A DNA stretch of 64,000 nucleotides from Flavobacterium gawalongense (GTDB lineage: Bacteria > Bacteroidota > Bacteroidia > Flavobacteriales > Flavobacteriaceae): positions 1 through 64,000 of the forward strand of contig NZ_VJZP01000004.1 in NCBI RefSeq assembly GCF_007097265.1. Reading direction: 5' to 3'. Shown in pieces: positions 36,368 through 46,705 of this stretch. The notes beneath the pieces are model-generated. The model was given only the letters and a program-made list of their open reading frames with translations, was not told the origin of the DNA and ran no database searches. The position numbers were made by a program, and so were the translations under genes. Numbering within the stretch: position 1 is the stretch's first letter; each line of letters starts with the position of its first letter.

Positions 36368-37913
36368 TATACAAAAAACAGCCTATACTACTCTTCTGGC
36401 TTTATTTCTTGCCTGTACTTATTCGTGTAGTGATGATATTACTGAAAAAAACGAACAATTTCACGCTTTAAATCCTACCAATACAGACGATTTAGCCGGA
36501 ACTTGGAAAACTTTTTTATTAACAACTCCAAACGAATTCCCACTTGATGCACCCGTTGCCACAAATACGCCAGCCTTCACAAGAGAAATCAATGAAATAA
36601 AAAGCTACCAAGTCAATATATCAGAAGATCAAAAAAGAATAATAAAATATTGGAGCGCTGGTGGCGTTTTACGCTGGAATGAAATCATGCGAACTTTAGT
36701 GGCAAGACACAACCGACCTCCTTATCAAAATGAAGACGGAACCTATCCTGCACCATCTGCGGCGAATCCTTTTGCGAATCCGCAATTTCCATTTTCAAAT
36801 CCTCCTTATGCAGCAAGAGCTTATGCCTATGTAAGTGCCGCACAATACGATGCCATGATTGCCACTTGGCATTATAAAAAATTATACAACAGAGCAGCGC
36901 CTTTTACGGTAGACGCCAATTTACAAGTTTTAATCCCAAAAAGCACTATGCCTTCATACCCATCAGAAGATGGTGTTTTAGCGGGAGTTACTGTTGAATT
37001 ATTAAAATTATTGTTCCCAACTGAAATCGCATACATTGACGGAAAAGCAGAGGAACAAAAACTATATCGCATTATCAGTGGCGCCAATGTTCGAAGTGAT
37101 GTTGATGCAGGAATTATTTTAGGCAGAAAAATTGCCGCTAAATTTATTGCCCGAGCCTCTACTGATGGAACTGGAGCTGCTATAGGAAATCAAGTGCTTT
37201 GGACACAATTAGAAACGCAAACTGCGGCTACTGGAGAAACACCATGGTTGTCATTAGATTTACCTGCAAGACCTCCAATGTTACCATTATTTGGAAAAGT
37301 AAAGTCATTTATAATGACTCCTGAAATGGTTGTTGCCAGTCGCCCGGTTCCGCCACCTTCTACAAAATCAGAACAATTTGCAAAAGAATTAGCTGAAATA
37401 AAAAGCTATAGTGAAAATCCATCTAGAAAGAACATGGAAATTGTTACTTTTTGGGCTGATGGTGTAGGAACTTATACACCACCTGGCCACTGGAATGCTA
37501 TTGCATCAGAGTCATTTGTAGAACAAAATTATAGTGAAGTACGATGGGCAAGAAATATGGCATTATTAAATATTGCGATGATGGATGCTGCTATCAGCTG
37601 TTGGGATGCAAAGTATTTTTACTTTAATCCAAGACCATGTCAGATGGATCCATCAATAAAAACATTGACTGGAGTTCCTAATTTCCCTGCTTATGTATCA
37701 GGACACTCTACCTTTAGTGGTGCTGCCTGTGCGATTTTATCGCATATTGTTCCTGCAAAAGCAGAAAGCTTCAAAGCTATGGCAAAACAAGCCTCTGATT
37801 CTAGAATGTTTGGCGCTATTCATTATAGAAGCGATTGTGAAAAAGGACTTCAATTAGGCGAAAAAGTAGGCAGCTTTGCCGTTGCAAGAGCCACTACGGA
37901 TGGCGCAGAATAG
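36357..37913 (+). CDS. Vanadium-haloperoxidase/PAP2 superfamily lipoprotein
   Basis: A 518-residue predicted lipoprotein (lipobox ending TYSC). The C-terminal domain carries the complete vanadate/phosphate pocket of the superfamily: K419 followed after six residues by R426-P427; S448-G449-H450 (in VSGHSTFSG); and S482-R483 then H489 and D493 (SRMFGAIHYRSD). Members are halide-oxidising peroxidases or acid phosphatases, and the sequence alone does not decide which. A haloperoxidase is favoured by the long all-helical N-terminal part and by the lack of lipid-phosphatase membrane helices. It is the last gene of the cluster, with a terminator at 37,976. Confidence 0.88.
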   Translation: MKNNIQKTAYTTLLALFLACTYSCSDDITEKNEQFHALNPTNTDDLAGTWKTFLLTTPNEFPLDAPVATNTPAFTREINEIKSYQVNISEDQKRIIKYWSAGGVLRWNEIMRTLVARHNRPPYQNEDGTYPAPSAANPFANPQFPFSNPPYAARAYAYVSAAQYDAMIATWHYKKLYNRAAPFTVDANLQVLIPKSTMPSYPSEDGVLAGVTVELLKLLFPTEIAYIDGKAEEQKLYRIISGANVRSDVDAGIILGRKIAAKFIARASTDGTGAAIGNQVLWTQLETQTAATGETPWLSLDLPARPPMLPLFGKVKSFIMTPEMVVASRPVPPPSTKSEQFAKELAEIKSYSENPSRKNMEIVTFWADGVGTYTPPGHWNAIASESFVEQNYSEVRWARNMALLNIAMMDAAISCWDAKYFYFNPRPCQMDPSIKTLTGVPNFPAYVSGHSTFSGAACAILSHIVPAKAESFKAMAKQASDSRMFGAIHYRSDCEKGLQLGEKVGSFAVARATTDGAE

Positions 37914-37975
37914 CGTAAATAGTAAGGTTGATAATTTGTTTAATGGTTTGTTTTACATCTCATTTTATTAACTAC

Positions 37976-38010
37976 AGCCTAACAGACGTTGGAAATCTGT
38001 TAGGCTTTTA
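37976..38010 (+). terminator. Terminator of the haloperoxidase cluster
   Basis: The perfect 11-bp stem AGCCTAACAGA/TCTGTTAGGCT is followed by TTTATTAT. The IS element lies just downstream, so it did not cut the operon. Confidence 0.8.
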
Positions 38011-38097
38011 TTATAAATAACTCACGTTACGTAAAAGGACCATGAAATTTCATAGTTTTAACATTTGAAAAGTTGATAACTTCAAGCTCCTAAAAAG

Positions 38098-39382
38098 ATG
38101 AAAAACTTTGCAGATCTGTACAGTGATTATTTGATAAGTTCGAGTTCTTATGCCACCTCAACGGGTATGGCTCATTTGCTATCAATTAAGCATGATAAAA
38201 TCACAAGGGAGTTGTCTAAAGGAGATTACAACAGTAAATTTTTATGGAAACAATCCAAAGTTTATGTACAAGAAATGACTCAGTCGAAAGATATTATAAC
38301 CTTGAGTTTTGATGATTCGATAGAAGAAAAACGATACACAGATGAGAGCGAACTCAATTGTTGGCATTTTGACCATGTGTTTGGTAGGTCGGTAAAAGGC
38401 GTTAATTTTTTGACGGCTTTGGTAGAAGTTGGTGGTATGCGACTGCCTTGTGGTGTTGAGTTTGTGAAAAAAGATTTATGACTATCCGTAAATGCGGACT
38501 AAAATCATTTCGAATACAATTTTCGTCGTTTGTACATTTATAAAGCATAAATATTAGCCCACAGATTATACCGATTTACACGGATTTTTTTACTTGATGA
38601 ATCAAACTGTTATTTAAATCTGTGCAAAATCCGTTCAATCCGTGTTATCTGTGTGCCATATTTTATCCTTTGGAACATATTGCGGACTGTCATAAAAAGA
38701 TTTATGGAATATTGACCTTAAAACGGGCAAGAAAAAACGAAAAAGCAGCACCACTAAAAATGAATTATTTAGAAAAATGTTGCGTGAATGCTGTGGAAAA
38801 TTTAGATTTGATTACGTTTTAGCCGATAGTTGGTACAGTTCGGTCGAGAATATGAATTGTTGCAAAAAAGAATCAAAGTCAGACTTTATAATGGCTCTAA
38901 AAAGCAATCGTAAAGTAGCTTTGTCATTGGAAAACAAACACAATAAAGAGTACATAAGTATTGAAACACTACAACCAGGACAGCAGACCGTGGAGGTTTG
39001 GTTCGAAGAATTAGATTTTCCGCTGTTGCTTACAAAGCAAGTTTTCAAAAACGAGAATGATACAGTCGGCGAGTTGTACTTGGCTTGTAGTGATTTAAAC
39101 TTATCGTATGACCAAATCACTACAATCTACAAAAAACGGTGGGGAGTGGAAGAGTATCATAAATCTATAAAAAGTAATACCGGTTTTGCAAAATCACCAA
39201 CAAAAACAATCAAAACTCAAATGAACCATTATGTATTATCCATCGTGGCTTACATAAAATTAGAATGGCTAAAACAAAGAACTAACAAAAATCATTTTGC
39301 AATGAAAGCTCAAATCTATTTAGCAGCTCAACAAGCTGCTTATGCTGAACTTCAAAAGTTATCAACACCTAGAGCTGCGTAA
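38098..39382 (+). pseudogene. IS4-family DDE transposase, split by MITE
   Basis: The two halves (38098-38476 and 38703-39382) join in frame into a 352-residue transposase once the MITE and one 8-bp duplication are removed. The DDE motifs are present: first Asp in LSFDDS, second Asp in YVLADSWY, and the IS4 signature Y-(2)-R-(3)-E-(6)-K in YKKRWGVEEYHKSIK. As it stands the gene ends after GVEFVKKDL, so it is inactive. No other lesion was noticed, which suggests that the MITE arrived while the element was still intact. Confidence 0.9.
38477..38694. mobile_element. MITE copy 1 (218 bp) inside the transposase
   Basis: The ends are TATGACTATCCGTAA on the left and, inverted, TATGACAGTCCGCAA on the right. 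It is flanked by the 8-bp duplication AAAAGATT at 38469-38476 and 38695-38702. It has no coding capacity. The inside holds inverted CACAGATT/CACGGATT units, so the whole folds into a long hairpin. It is nearly identical to 58,400-58,625. Confidence 0.92.
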
Positions 39383-39537
39383 TGCCGTTTTGATGTTTTT
39401 TTTGCGTAACATGAGTAAGTAAGAACATATTCTTGCTTTAATTTGAAGAAAATGATTTAATATCAGCACCTTTAAAAATTAAAATTACGACCAAATTATT
39501 TAATATTAAACAGGTTTTCATCCTCAAAAATGACAAA

Positions 39538-41721
39538 ATGAGACCATCCATACTTATATTAACAGTCTTGTTTTTTACATTACCAATACTGGCTCAAACA
39601 CCAATAGATTCTACAAAAATTCATAATCTAAATACTGTAAAAGTTGAAGCAGGAGGTATAAATCCGGATATTCTTAGACTAGCCCCCATACAAGGAACGT
39701 ACATCTATTCCGGTAAAAAGAATGAGGTGATTGACCTGACTCAAAAAAATGTTGCTTTGACTGAGAAATACGGCAGACAAATTTTTGCCAAAGTTCCAGG
39801 TGTTTTTGTGTATGATATGGATGGTACAGGCAATCAAATGAACATTTCTACTCGTGGCCTTGACCCGCACCGTGGTTGGGAATTTAACATCCGTAAAGAT
39901 GGTATCATTACCAACTCTGACATGTATGGCTATCCTGCCAGCCACTACAACATTCCTATGGAAGCCGTAGAACGAATAGAATTAGTGAGAGGAACTGGTT
40001 CTTTACAATACGGCGCACAGTTTGGCGGCATGCTTAATTATATTAGTAAACAACCAGACACAACCAAGGCCTTTACTTTTGAAACTATTAATACGATTGG
40101 TTCTTATGGATTGGTTAGTACTTATAATGGAGCATCTGGCAAAATTGACAAATTCAGGTACTCTACTTGGTTAAACAAAAAATGGATTTCAGGCTACCGG
40201 GACAATAGTGACTCACAGTATGGCTCAGAAGCAGTTTCTTTATTCTATGATGCATCAAAAAATCTACATTTCAAATTAGAATGGACACATTCCAATTATA
40301 TCACTCATCTTGCGGGTCCTCTTACGGATGCAATGTTTAATAGCAATCCAAAAATGTCAACTCGCTCTAGAAATTATTACAATCCTAACATCCATATTCC
40401 TTCGATGACGATAGATTGGAAAATCAATCCAAAAACGCAATTACAACTTACATCATCAGCTGTTATTGGAGCGAGAAACAGTGTAATGTTTGACAAACCC
40501 GTAACAATTGAAGATGCCATTTCAGCCACAACACTTCAATACACCAATCGCCAAGTTGATATCGATCATTTTAATAGCTACACAACAGAGTTAAGAGGAC
40601 TTCACTCCTATAAAATTTTGGAACGTACCAACACGTTTACAACAGGGATTCAGCTCATGAATAACGATTTACATCGCCAACAACAAGGAAAAGGAACAAC
40701 CGGGACTGACTTTGATTTATCATTAGTCACTCCTGGATGGGGAAGAGATCTTCATTACAAAACAAATAATATTGCTGTATTTGCTGAAAACCGTTGGCTA
40801 CTCTCCAATAAATTTTCCGTTAACACTGGAGCAAGAATAGAAATTGGCGAAACAAATATGACAGGCACTACCACTTACTATTCAGATGCCGAGTTACCAA
40901 ACACCATCAAACATAAATTCCCGTTATTTGGTGTAAGTGTACAATATGATTTAACCGAAAATATAAATTTTTATGGGGGTGTATCACAAGCCTATCGCCC
41001 TGTAATTTTAAAAGATATTATTCCGGCTTCTATTTACGAAGTCTCAGATAAAAATCTAAAAGATGCTTACGGTTATAATGCTGAAGCTGGTTTTAGAGGC
41101 AAATGGAAGTCTTTAAAATGGGATGTAACTGGTTTTTATCTTCAGTACAATAATCGATTAGGAACAATTGCGCAAACCAATTCACAAGGTGACCTGATTG
41201 TTTTCAAAACAAACATAGGGAATTCCAGAACCAAAGGAGTTGAGTTATTCTTACAAAAAGATTTCTATTTAGGAAACCAAGCTAGTTTATCCGTGTTTAC
41301 TTCCACTTCCTATATGGATGCAAAGTATCTGGATGCAATAATAAAATCTGGCAATACAAATACTAATGTTAGTGGAAATAAAGTAGAAAGTGTTCCTAAT
41401 TGGATTAGTAGAAATGGATTTACCCTTAAGTACTCTGTCGTTAGCCTTTCGGCACTTTACAGTTACACTTCCGATAGTTTTGCTGACGCCATTAATACGA
41501 CTGAACCGTCAATAAGTGGTGCGAGTGGTATAGTTCCTTCCTATCAGTTACTCGATTTAAATCTTGCAATACGATTGACTGATAAGATCAAATTTCAAAT
41601 CAACGCTAACAATATCTTAGATGAGCATTATTTCACTAAACGACCTCAATTCTACCCAGGTCCAGGGATTTGGCCATCAGACGGAAGAACATTTTCAGGG
41701 ACGCTTTCTATAAAAATTTAG
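39538..41721 (+). CDS. TonB-dependent receptor, FecA/siderophore-like
   Basis: A 727-residue outer-membrane receptor. The signal peptide ends LPILAQ, and there is no carboxypeptidase-like N-terminal domain. The plug domain includes VFVYDMDGTGNQMNISTRGL and AVERIELVRGTGSLQYGAQFGGMLNYI. The 22-strand barrel ends in an aromatic strand near RTFSGTLSIKI with the usual terminal pattern, and FYGGVSQAYRPV marks a late barrel strand. The plug resembles ferric citrate and siderophore receptors, so iron uptake is likely, but the ligand is not determined. The IS lies 120 bp upstream; a DoxX-like gene follows. Confidence 0.9.
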   Translation: MRPSILILTVLFFTLPILAQTPIDSTKIHNLNTVKVEAGGINPDILRLAPIQGTYIYSGKKNEVIDLTQKNVALTEKYGRQIFAKVPGVFVYDMDGTGNQMNISTRGLDPHRGWEFNIRKDGIITNSDMYGYPASHYNIPMEAVERIELVRGTGSLQYGAQFGGMLNYISKQPDTTKAFTFETINTIGSYGLVSTYNGASGKIDKFRYSTWLNKKWISGYRDNSDSQYGSEAVSLFYDASKNLHFKLEWTHSNYITHLAGPLTDAMFNSNPKMSTRSRNYYNPNIHIPSMTIDWKINPKTQLQLTSSAVIGARNSVMFDKPVTIEDAISATTLQYTNRQVDIDHFNSYTTELRGLHSYKILERTNTFTTGIQLMNNDLHRQQQGKGTTGTDFDLSLVTPGWGRDLHYKTNNIAVFAENRWLLSNKFSVNTGARIEIGETNMTGTTTYYSDAELPNTIKHKFPLFGVSVQYDLTENINFYGGVSQAYRPVILKDIIPASIYEVSDKNLKDAYGYNAEAGFRGKWKSLKWDVTGFYLQYNNRLGTIAQTNSQGDLIVFKTNIGNSRTKGVELFLQKDFYLGNQASLSVFTSTSYMDAKYLDAIIKSGNTNTNVSGNKVESVPNWISRNGFTLKYSVVSLSALYSYTSDSFADAINTTEPSISGASGIVPSYQLLDLNLAIRLTDKIKFQINANNILDEHYFTKRPQFYPGPGIWPSDGRTFSGTLSIKI

Positions 41722-41830
41722 TTTAAAGTATATTTAAAAAACTAAAATTCCTGCAATATGATGCTATTCAATTGGAAATAATAATAAACTTCCAATTTTG
41801 ACTCTAAAAAAACGAATATTAAACATTATT

Positions 41831-42298
41831 ATGAAACCAACATTCAACCTCCTTTATTTTAGATTTAGTAAAAAAATGGAAAAACACAGTGTCAATATGA
41901 TGCGAATTTCTCTGGCAATAGTTTACATCTGGTTTGGTGCTTTGAAAATTTTCGGTATGAGTTCTGCAGATGATCTGGTAGAACAAACTGTTTATTGGTT
42001 TAAACCAGAAATATTTATTCCAATTCTTGGCATTTGCGAAGTAATTATAGGTCTTGGTTTGCTCATAAAACGATTCATTCCTTATACAATTGTATTGTTA
42101 TTGATGCATATGGCTGTTACATTTTTTCCCATTTTTATACTAAAAACAATATGTTTTGACGCTTTTCCCTACTGTCCTACTCTGGTTGGCCAATACATAA
42201 TTAAAAATCTTATCTTAATTTCTGGAGCCCTTGTAATTGCAGCAAAATATAATGAAAAGTATTATGCCGAAATTAATTCGAAACTAATTATAAAATAA
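41831..42298 (+). CDS. DoxX/DUF417-like small membrane protein
   Basis: About 155 residues with four predicted membrane helices. The first has the DoxX-type motif ISLAIVYIWFGALKIFGMS, followed by the segment IPILGICEVIIGLGLLI. It belongs to the loosely defined DoxX/YkgB-like group, whose roles are poorly known (often redox or quinone linked). The start ATG at 41831 is chosen over a start at 41798, as the extra residues are unlike a membrane-protein N-terminus. It follows the TonB receptor on the same strand and could share its transcript. Confidence 0.75.
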   Translation: MKPTFNLLYFRFSKKMEKHSVNMMRISLAIVYIWFGALKIFGMSSADDLVEQTVYWFKPEIFIPILGICEVIIGLGLLIKRFIPYTIVLLLMHMAVTFFPIFILKTICFDAFPYCPTLVGQYIIKNLILISGALVIAAKYNEKYYAEINSKLIIK

Positions 42299-42393
42299 AA
42301 ATAAAAATTTGTTAAGCATAATCTAAGATTTCCTAATTTTATAATTACAGATAGAAAAATACCAATTAATTAATCCGTGATCAATAAAATCAA

Positions 42394-42936
42394 ATGAAAT
42401 CCATAACTTATAAAAGAGCGTCAACTCTAGACGAACTAGAACAAATCAGAACACTTCAATTACAAAATAGTCCCCAAAATATAACTTCTGAAGAAAAACT
42501 TCAAGAGGGATTTGTCACTGTACAACATACTGTTGCATTATTAGAACAAATGAATGCAGCTTGTGCACATATTATAGCCAAGGATAATAATACAGTGGTT
42601 GGTTTTGCTTTGGTAATGCTTTCTGACTTTAGAAATGAAATTAAGGTTCTTATCCCCATGTTTGAAAGAATTGATGAATTAGTACCCAAGGATAAAACAT
42701 ACGTTGTAATGGGCCAAATTTGCGTAGATAAAAATTATAGAAAACAAGGAATATTCCGAGGACTCTATCATTTTTACAGAGAGGAACTACAACATGAATT
42801 TGATTATCTAATAACAGAAGTTGCTGCTATAAACCTTCGTTCCATGCAAGCACATGAGGCGGTTGGTTTCAAAACGATAGATAATTATGAAGAAAATGGA
42901 ATTGTTTGGAATATTATGCTTTGGGATTGGACATAA
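42394..42936 (+). CDS. GNAT family N-acetyltransferase
   Basis: A 180-residue cytoplasmic acyl-CoA transferase. The GNAT core is recognisable from GFALVMLSD through the acetyl-CoA binding turn QICVDKNYRKQGIFRGLYH (the R/Q-x-x-G-x-G/A type, here RKQGIF) to NLRSMQAHEAVGFKTI, the usual C-terminal GNAT motif. The substrate is unknown. It lies 95 bp after the DoxX-like gene and may end that transcript. Confidence 0.88.
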   Translation: MKSITYKRASTLDELEQIRTLQLQNSPQNITSEEKLQEGFVTVQHTVALLEQMNAACAHIIAKDNNTVVGFALVMLSDFRNEIKVLIPMFERIDELVPKDKTYVVMGQICVDKNYRKQGIFRGLYHFYREELQHEFDYLITEVAAINLRSMQAHEAVGFKTIDNYEENGIVWNIMLWDWT

Positions 42937-42940
42937 AAAA

Positions 42941-42972
42941 AGCCTAACGATTGTGTTAGGCCTTCATTTTTT
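42941..42972. terminator. Bidirectional terminator between GNAT gene and atpC
   Basis: The stem GCCTAAC/GTTAGGC with a 6-nt loop. On the minus strand it is followed by seven T's (ending the atpDC transcript), and on the plus strand by CTTCATTTTTT. Confidence 0.8.
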
Positions 42973-42987
42973 ATAATCGAAATTACT

Positions 42988-43269
42988 TTAGTCTGCTAAA
43001 ATAATAACTTTATTGTCTTTCATTTCAATTGTCCCTGAAGTGATTGCCAGCGTATAATTTTGGTCATCAAGCTTTGTAAATTTACTTGCTATTTCTTTTG
43101 CAAAAGCAAAATTAGAAGCTGCAATTTTCACAACTCCTTTTCCTAAAATAGAAACGATTGGTGCGTGATTATTCAAAATTTGAAAGCTTCCATCAACTCC
43201 TGGCAATGTAACCGAAGTCACTTCTGCTGAAAATAATTTCGCTTCTGGTGATACTATTTCTAAAATCAT
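42988..43269 (-). CDS. atpC: F1Fo ATP synthase epsilon subunit (N-terminal domain only)
   Basis: A short 93-residue epsilon subunit of the F1 central stalk, with the N-terminal beta-sandwich: MILEIVSPEAKLFSAEV, GVDGSFQILNNHAPIVSIL and GTIEMKDNKVIIL. The C-terminal inhibitory two-helix domain of E. coli-type epsilon is lacking, which is normal for Bacteroidota. The ATG at 43269 gives the family start; an upstream start adds residues from the repeat-rich spacer. It follows atpD by 69 bp. Confidence 0.93.
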   Translation of the reverse strand: MILEIVSPEAKLFSAEVTSVTLPGVDGSFQILNNHAPIVSILGKGVVKIAASNFAFAKEIASKFTKLDDQNYTLAITSGTIEMKDNKVIILAD

Positions 43270-43282
43270 GGTTTTTAGTTTA

Positions 43283-43334
43283 CAGTCACAGTTTACAGTC
43301 ACAGTACTGAATACTGCGACTGAACACTGAATAC
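43283..43334. repeat. Short tandem repeats between atpD and atpC
   Basis: The spacer contains TTTACAGTCACAG twice in tandem, and then AGTACTGAATACTGCGACTGAACACTGAATACT, built from (A)CTGAA(T/C)AC units. No structure of known function was seen. It probably arose by slippage or is a dispersed CAGT-rich repeat. Confidence 0.6.
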
Positions 43335-43338
43335 TAAT

Positions 43339-44853
<1,515 letters not shown>

Positions 44854-44934
44854 TTATGTATTTATTAAATAGCTATTTAGGTTTATGAAACAGAACCAAT
44901 CGAAACTCATCGATTAGACACTTTTTTCAGTGCG

Positions 44935-44942
44935 CAAAGATA
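44935..44942 (-). promoter_or_regulatory. atpD promoter, -7 box TATCTTTG
   Basis: A consensus TAnnTTTG box on the minus strand, implying a leader of about 80 nt ahead of atpD. Confidence 0.65.
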
Positions 44943-45103
44943 AATTTTTAAAATATAAAATCAATAATTTTTTTTATAAAAAACAGGATAATTTTAATGA
45001 ATTGTTTTAAAACCATTTTGAAACAAACAAAAACCCATTTTTAGCATAAAATAAAAAACCACCGCATCATAAAATGGGTGGTTTAGGCCTTGTAAAAACA
45101 AAG

Positions 45104-46675
45104 TTATTGAATTGTTGCTGGATATAATATTGGATAAAGACTTAAATCAACCGGTTTTAATGTTGAAGAATATTTAGCGTTAATTGCAGCCGTAAATGCA
45201 TTTGCAATTAATGCATAACCTCTAGGACTTGGGTGAACACCATCCAGTGAGAATGCTCCACCAGTTACATACGCAGAAGTTAATGTAAAACTATTACTTA
45301 CAATTCCCCCACTTGACAATTGAGTCATAATCACTTTTGTATCAACAAAAGCCAATCCTTTAGCATCAGCAATTGTTTTTATAGAGCTATTATAAGCATC
45401 TGTAGCAACCTTTACTTCTGCAACTTCAGTTGGTACTAACACATGTTTATCTTGTAATGGATAGGTAATTCCGAATTTATTTAAAGGAGATGGAGGTGCC
45501 ATTCCAATACCAGAATCACTGGCAGTAGGAGCTGCTCCTATGGCAGATTGTGTTGGCAAAACAACCAAATCCGCAGCAGTAGCTTGTCGGGCTTGTCCAA
45601 AAACGCTTCCGTAAAAAGCAGCAGTAGCCGCACCCAAGCTTGGAGTAAAAGCAGCTGTTAATTGAGCAGACAAATTTACCAAAGACTCATCTTTAATCAA
45701 CATTGGATTAGCAACCGTTGTAGAAAGAAGGTTAATTCTATCTCCTGCTCCAAATGCCGTTAATGCTTGTTTTAACGGACCGTATAACTGAGCATTTAAA
45801 GCAGCTATCGTAGCTTGGCCTACAGCTTCACTACCACTACCCAGAACTTTAGCAGTCAATGGATTGTAAGGAACGGTCGTAAAATAAGGAAGTGTATTTA
45901 CATAAGGAAGATTTGCAACTACTCCTTTTGCGCCGTTGGCTGTTAAATTAGTAACTAAGCTTGAGTAAACACTTGCAAAAACATTAGGATCTGTTATATC
46001 ATTACCGCCATAAGTAGCCGGATTTAAATTCCCTGTTTGGTTTACACCAACACCCCCGGATGTTGCATAACTCAAAACATCATTAACACCAATCCACAAT
46101 GAAAAGAAAGTAGGCACTTGAACTAAAGCATCCGCTAAAACCGTTGTTCCAGAAGCAGTGGCAAATCGCGCGAAATAAGGATTTGCAGCACCCGTGGCAA
46201 CACCCGCAACATTTCCATATCCTGGCGCTACAAGATGATAACTCTTTGCTCCCGGAACTCCTAAATTATTAAACGGTCCCGTCACATGATTGGTAACCTC
46301 CGTAGTCGGAATTCCTGCTACTGAAGCCGGAGAAGAAGTACTTACTTTAAAGTACAAACGAGTACCAGCAATTACATTTCCACCTAATAGCAATCCTCCT
46401 AAATTATCCGATGTAAAAGGCGTTTTGAAGTCACCTCCTCCAGCTGTAGTAAATTGCTGAGCTAATATATTTACATAAGAACCTTCTTGTCCTTTTTTGA
46501 AAAGAGCCCCATCACTATATCCCGCTGCGAACGAATCACCCAATGCTACATATTTTGAAAAACTTGCAGTACCAGATGTTACCGGAACTTCAACAGGTGT
46601 CGAATTTTCATCGTCATTATTACATGCTACAAAGCTTAAAGAAACCAATAGTAGCCATTTGAAATTTTTTATCAT
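45104..46675 (-). CDS. SGNH/GDSL-type hydrolase lipoprotein
   Basis: A 523-residue lipoprotein (signal ending SLSFVACNN, Cys18) with an SGNH hydrolase fold. Block I is VALGDSFAAGYSDG with the nucleophile Ser, block III is IGVNDVLSY with Asn, and block V is DGVHPSPRGYALIANAF with the catalytic Asp and His. It is longer than a minimal SGNH enzyme, with Ala/Gly-rich insertions. Lipids or acylated glycans are likely substrates, but the exact one is unknown. It lies 30 bp after a TonB receptor gene on the same strand, so the two probably work together at the outer membrane. Confidence 0.9.
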   Translation of the reverse strand: MIKNFKWLLLVSLSFVACNNDDENSTPVEVPVTSGTASFSKYVALGDSFAAGYSDGALFKKGQEGSYVNILAQQFTTAGGGDFKTPFTSDNLGGLLLGGNVIAGTRLYFKVSTSSPASVAGIPTTEVTNHVTGPFNNLGVPGAKSYHLVAPGYGNVAGVATGAANPYFARFATASGTTVLADALVQVPTFFSLWIGVNDVLSYATSGGVGVNQTGNLNPATYGGNDITDPNVFASVYSSLVTNLTANGAKGVVANLPYVNTLPYFTTVPYNPLTAKVLGSGSEAVGQATIAALNAQLYGPLKQALTAFGAGDRINLLSTTVANPMLIKDESLVNLSAQLTAAFTPSLGAATAAFYGSVFGQARQATAADLVVLPTQSAIGAAPTASDSGIGMAPPSPLNKFGITYPLQDKHVLVPTEVAEVKVATDAYNSSIKTIADAKGLAFVDTKVIMTQLSSGGIVSNSFTLTSAYVTGGAFSLDGVHPSPRGYALIANAFTAAINAKYSSTLKPVDLSLYPILYPATIQ

Positions 46676-46705
46676 GGTTGTGTTTTTTTAAAATTATTGA
46701 TTCAA

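Larger units (their letters stand above)
38020..39416 (+). mobile_element. IS4-type insertion sequence, inactivated by a nested MITE
   Basis: The left end ACTCACGTTACGTAAAA (from 38020) and the inverted right end ACTCATGTTACGCAAAA (to 39416) agree at 15 of 17 positions and bracket the transposase gene. Without the nested insertion the element would be about 1.17 kb. No flanking target duplication could be seen, so the insertion is old or its flanks have changed. It lies between the haloperoxidase cluster and the TonB receptor gene. Confidence 0.8.

Noticed and set aside
38098..38481. Two separate small genes in the IS region (38,098-38,481 and 38,777-39,382)
   Set aside because: They are the two halves of one transposase interrupted by the MITE.
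39538..41721. TonB receptor as a fifth gene of the haloperoxidase operon
   Set aside because: A strong terminator at 37,976 precedes the IS, so the receptor gene was probably separate before the insertion.
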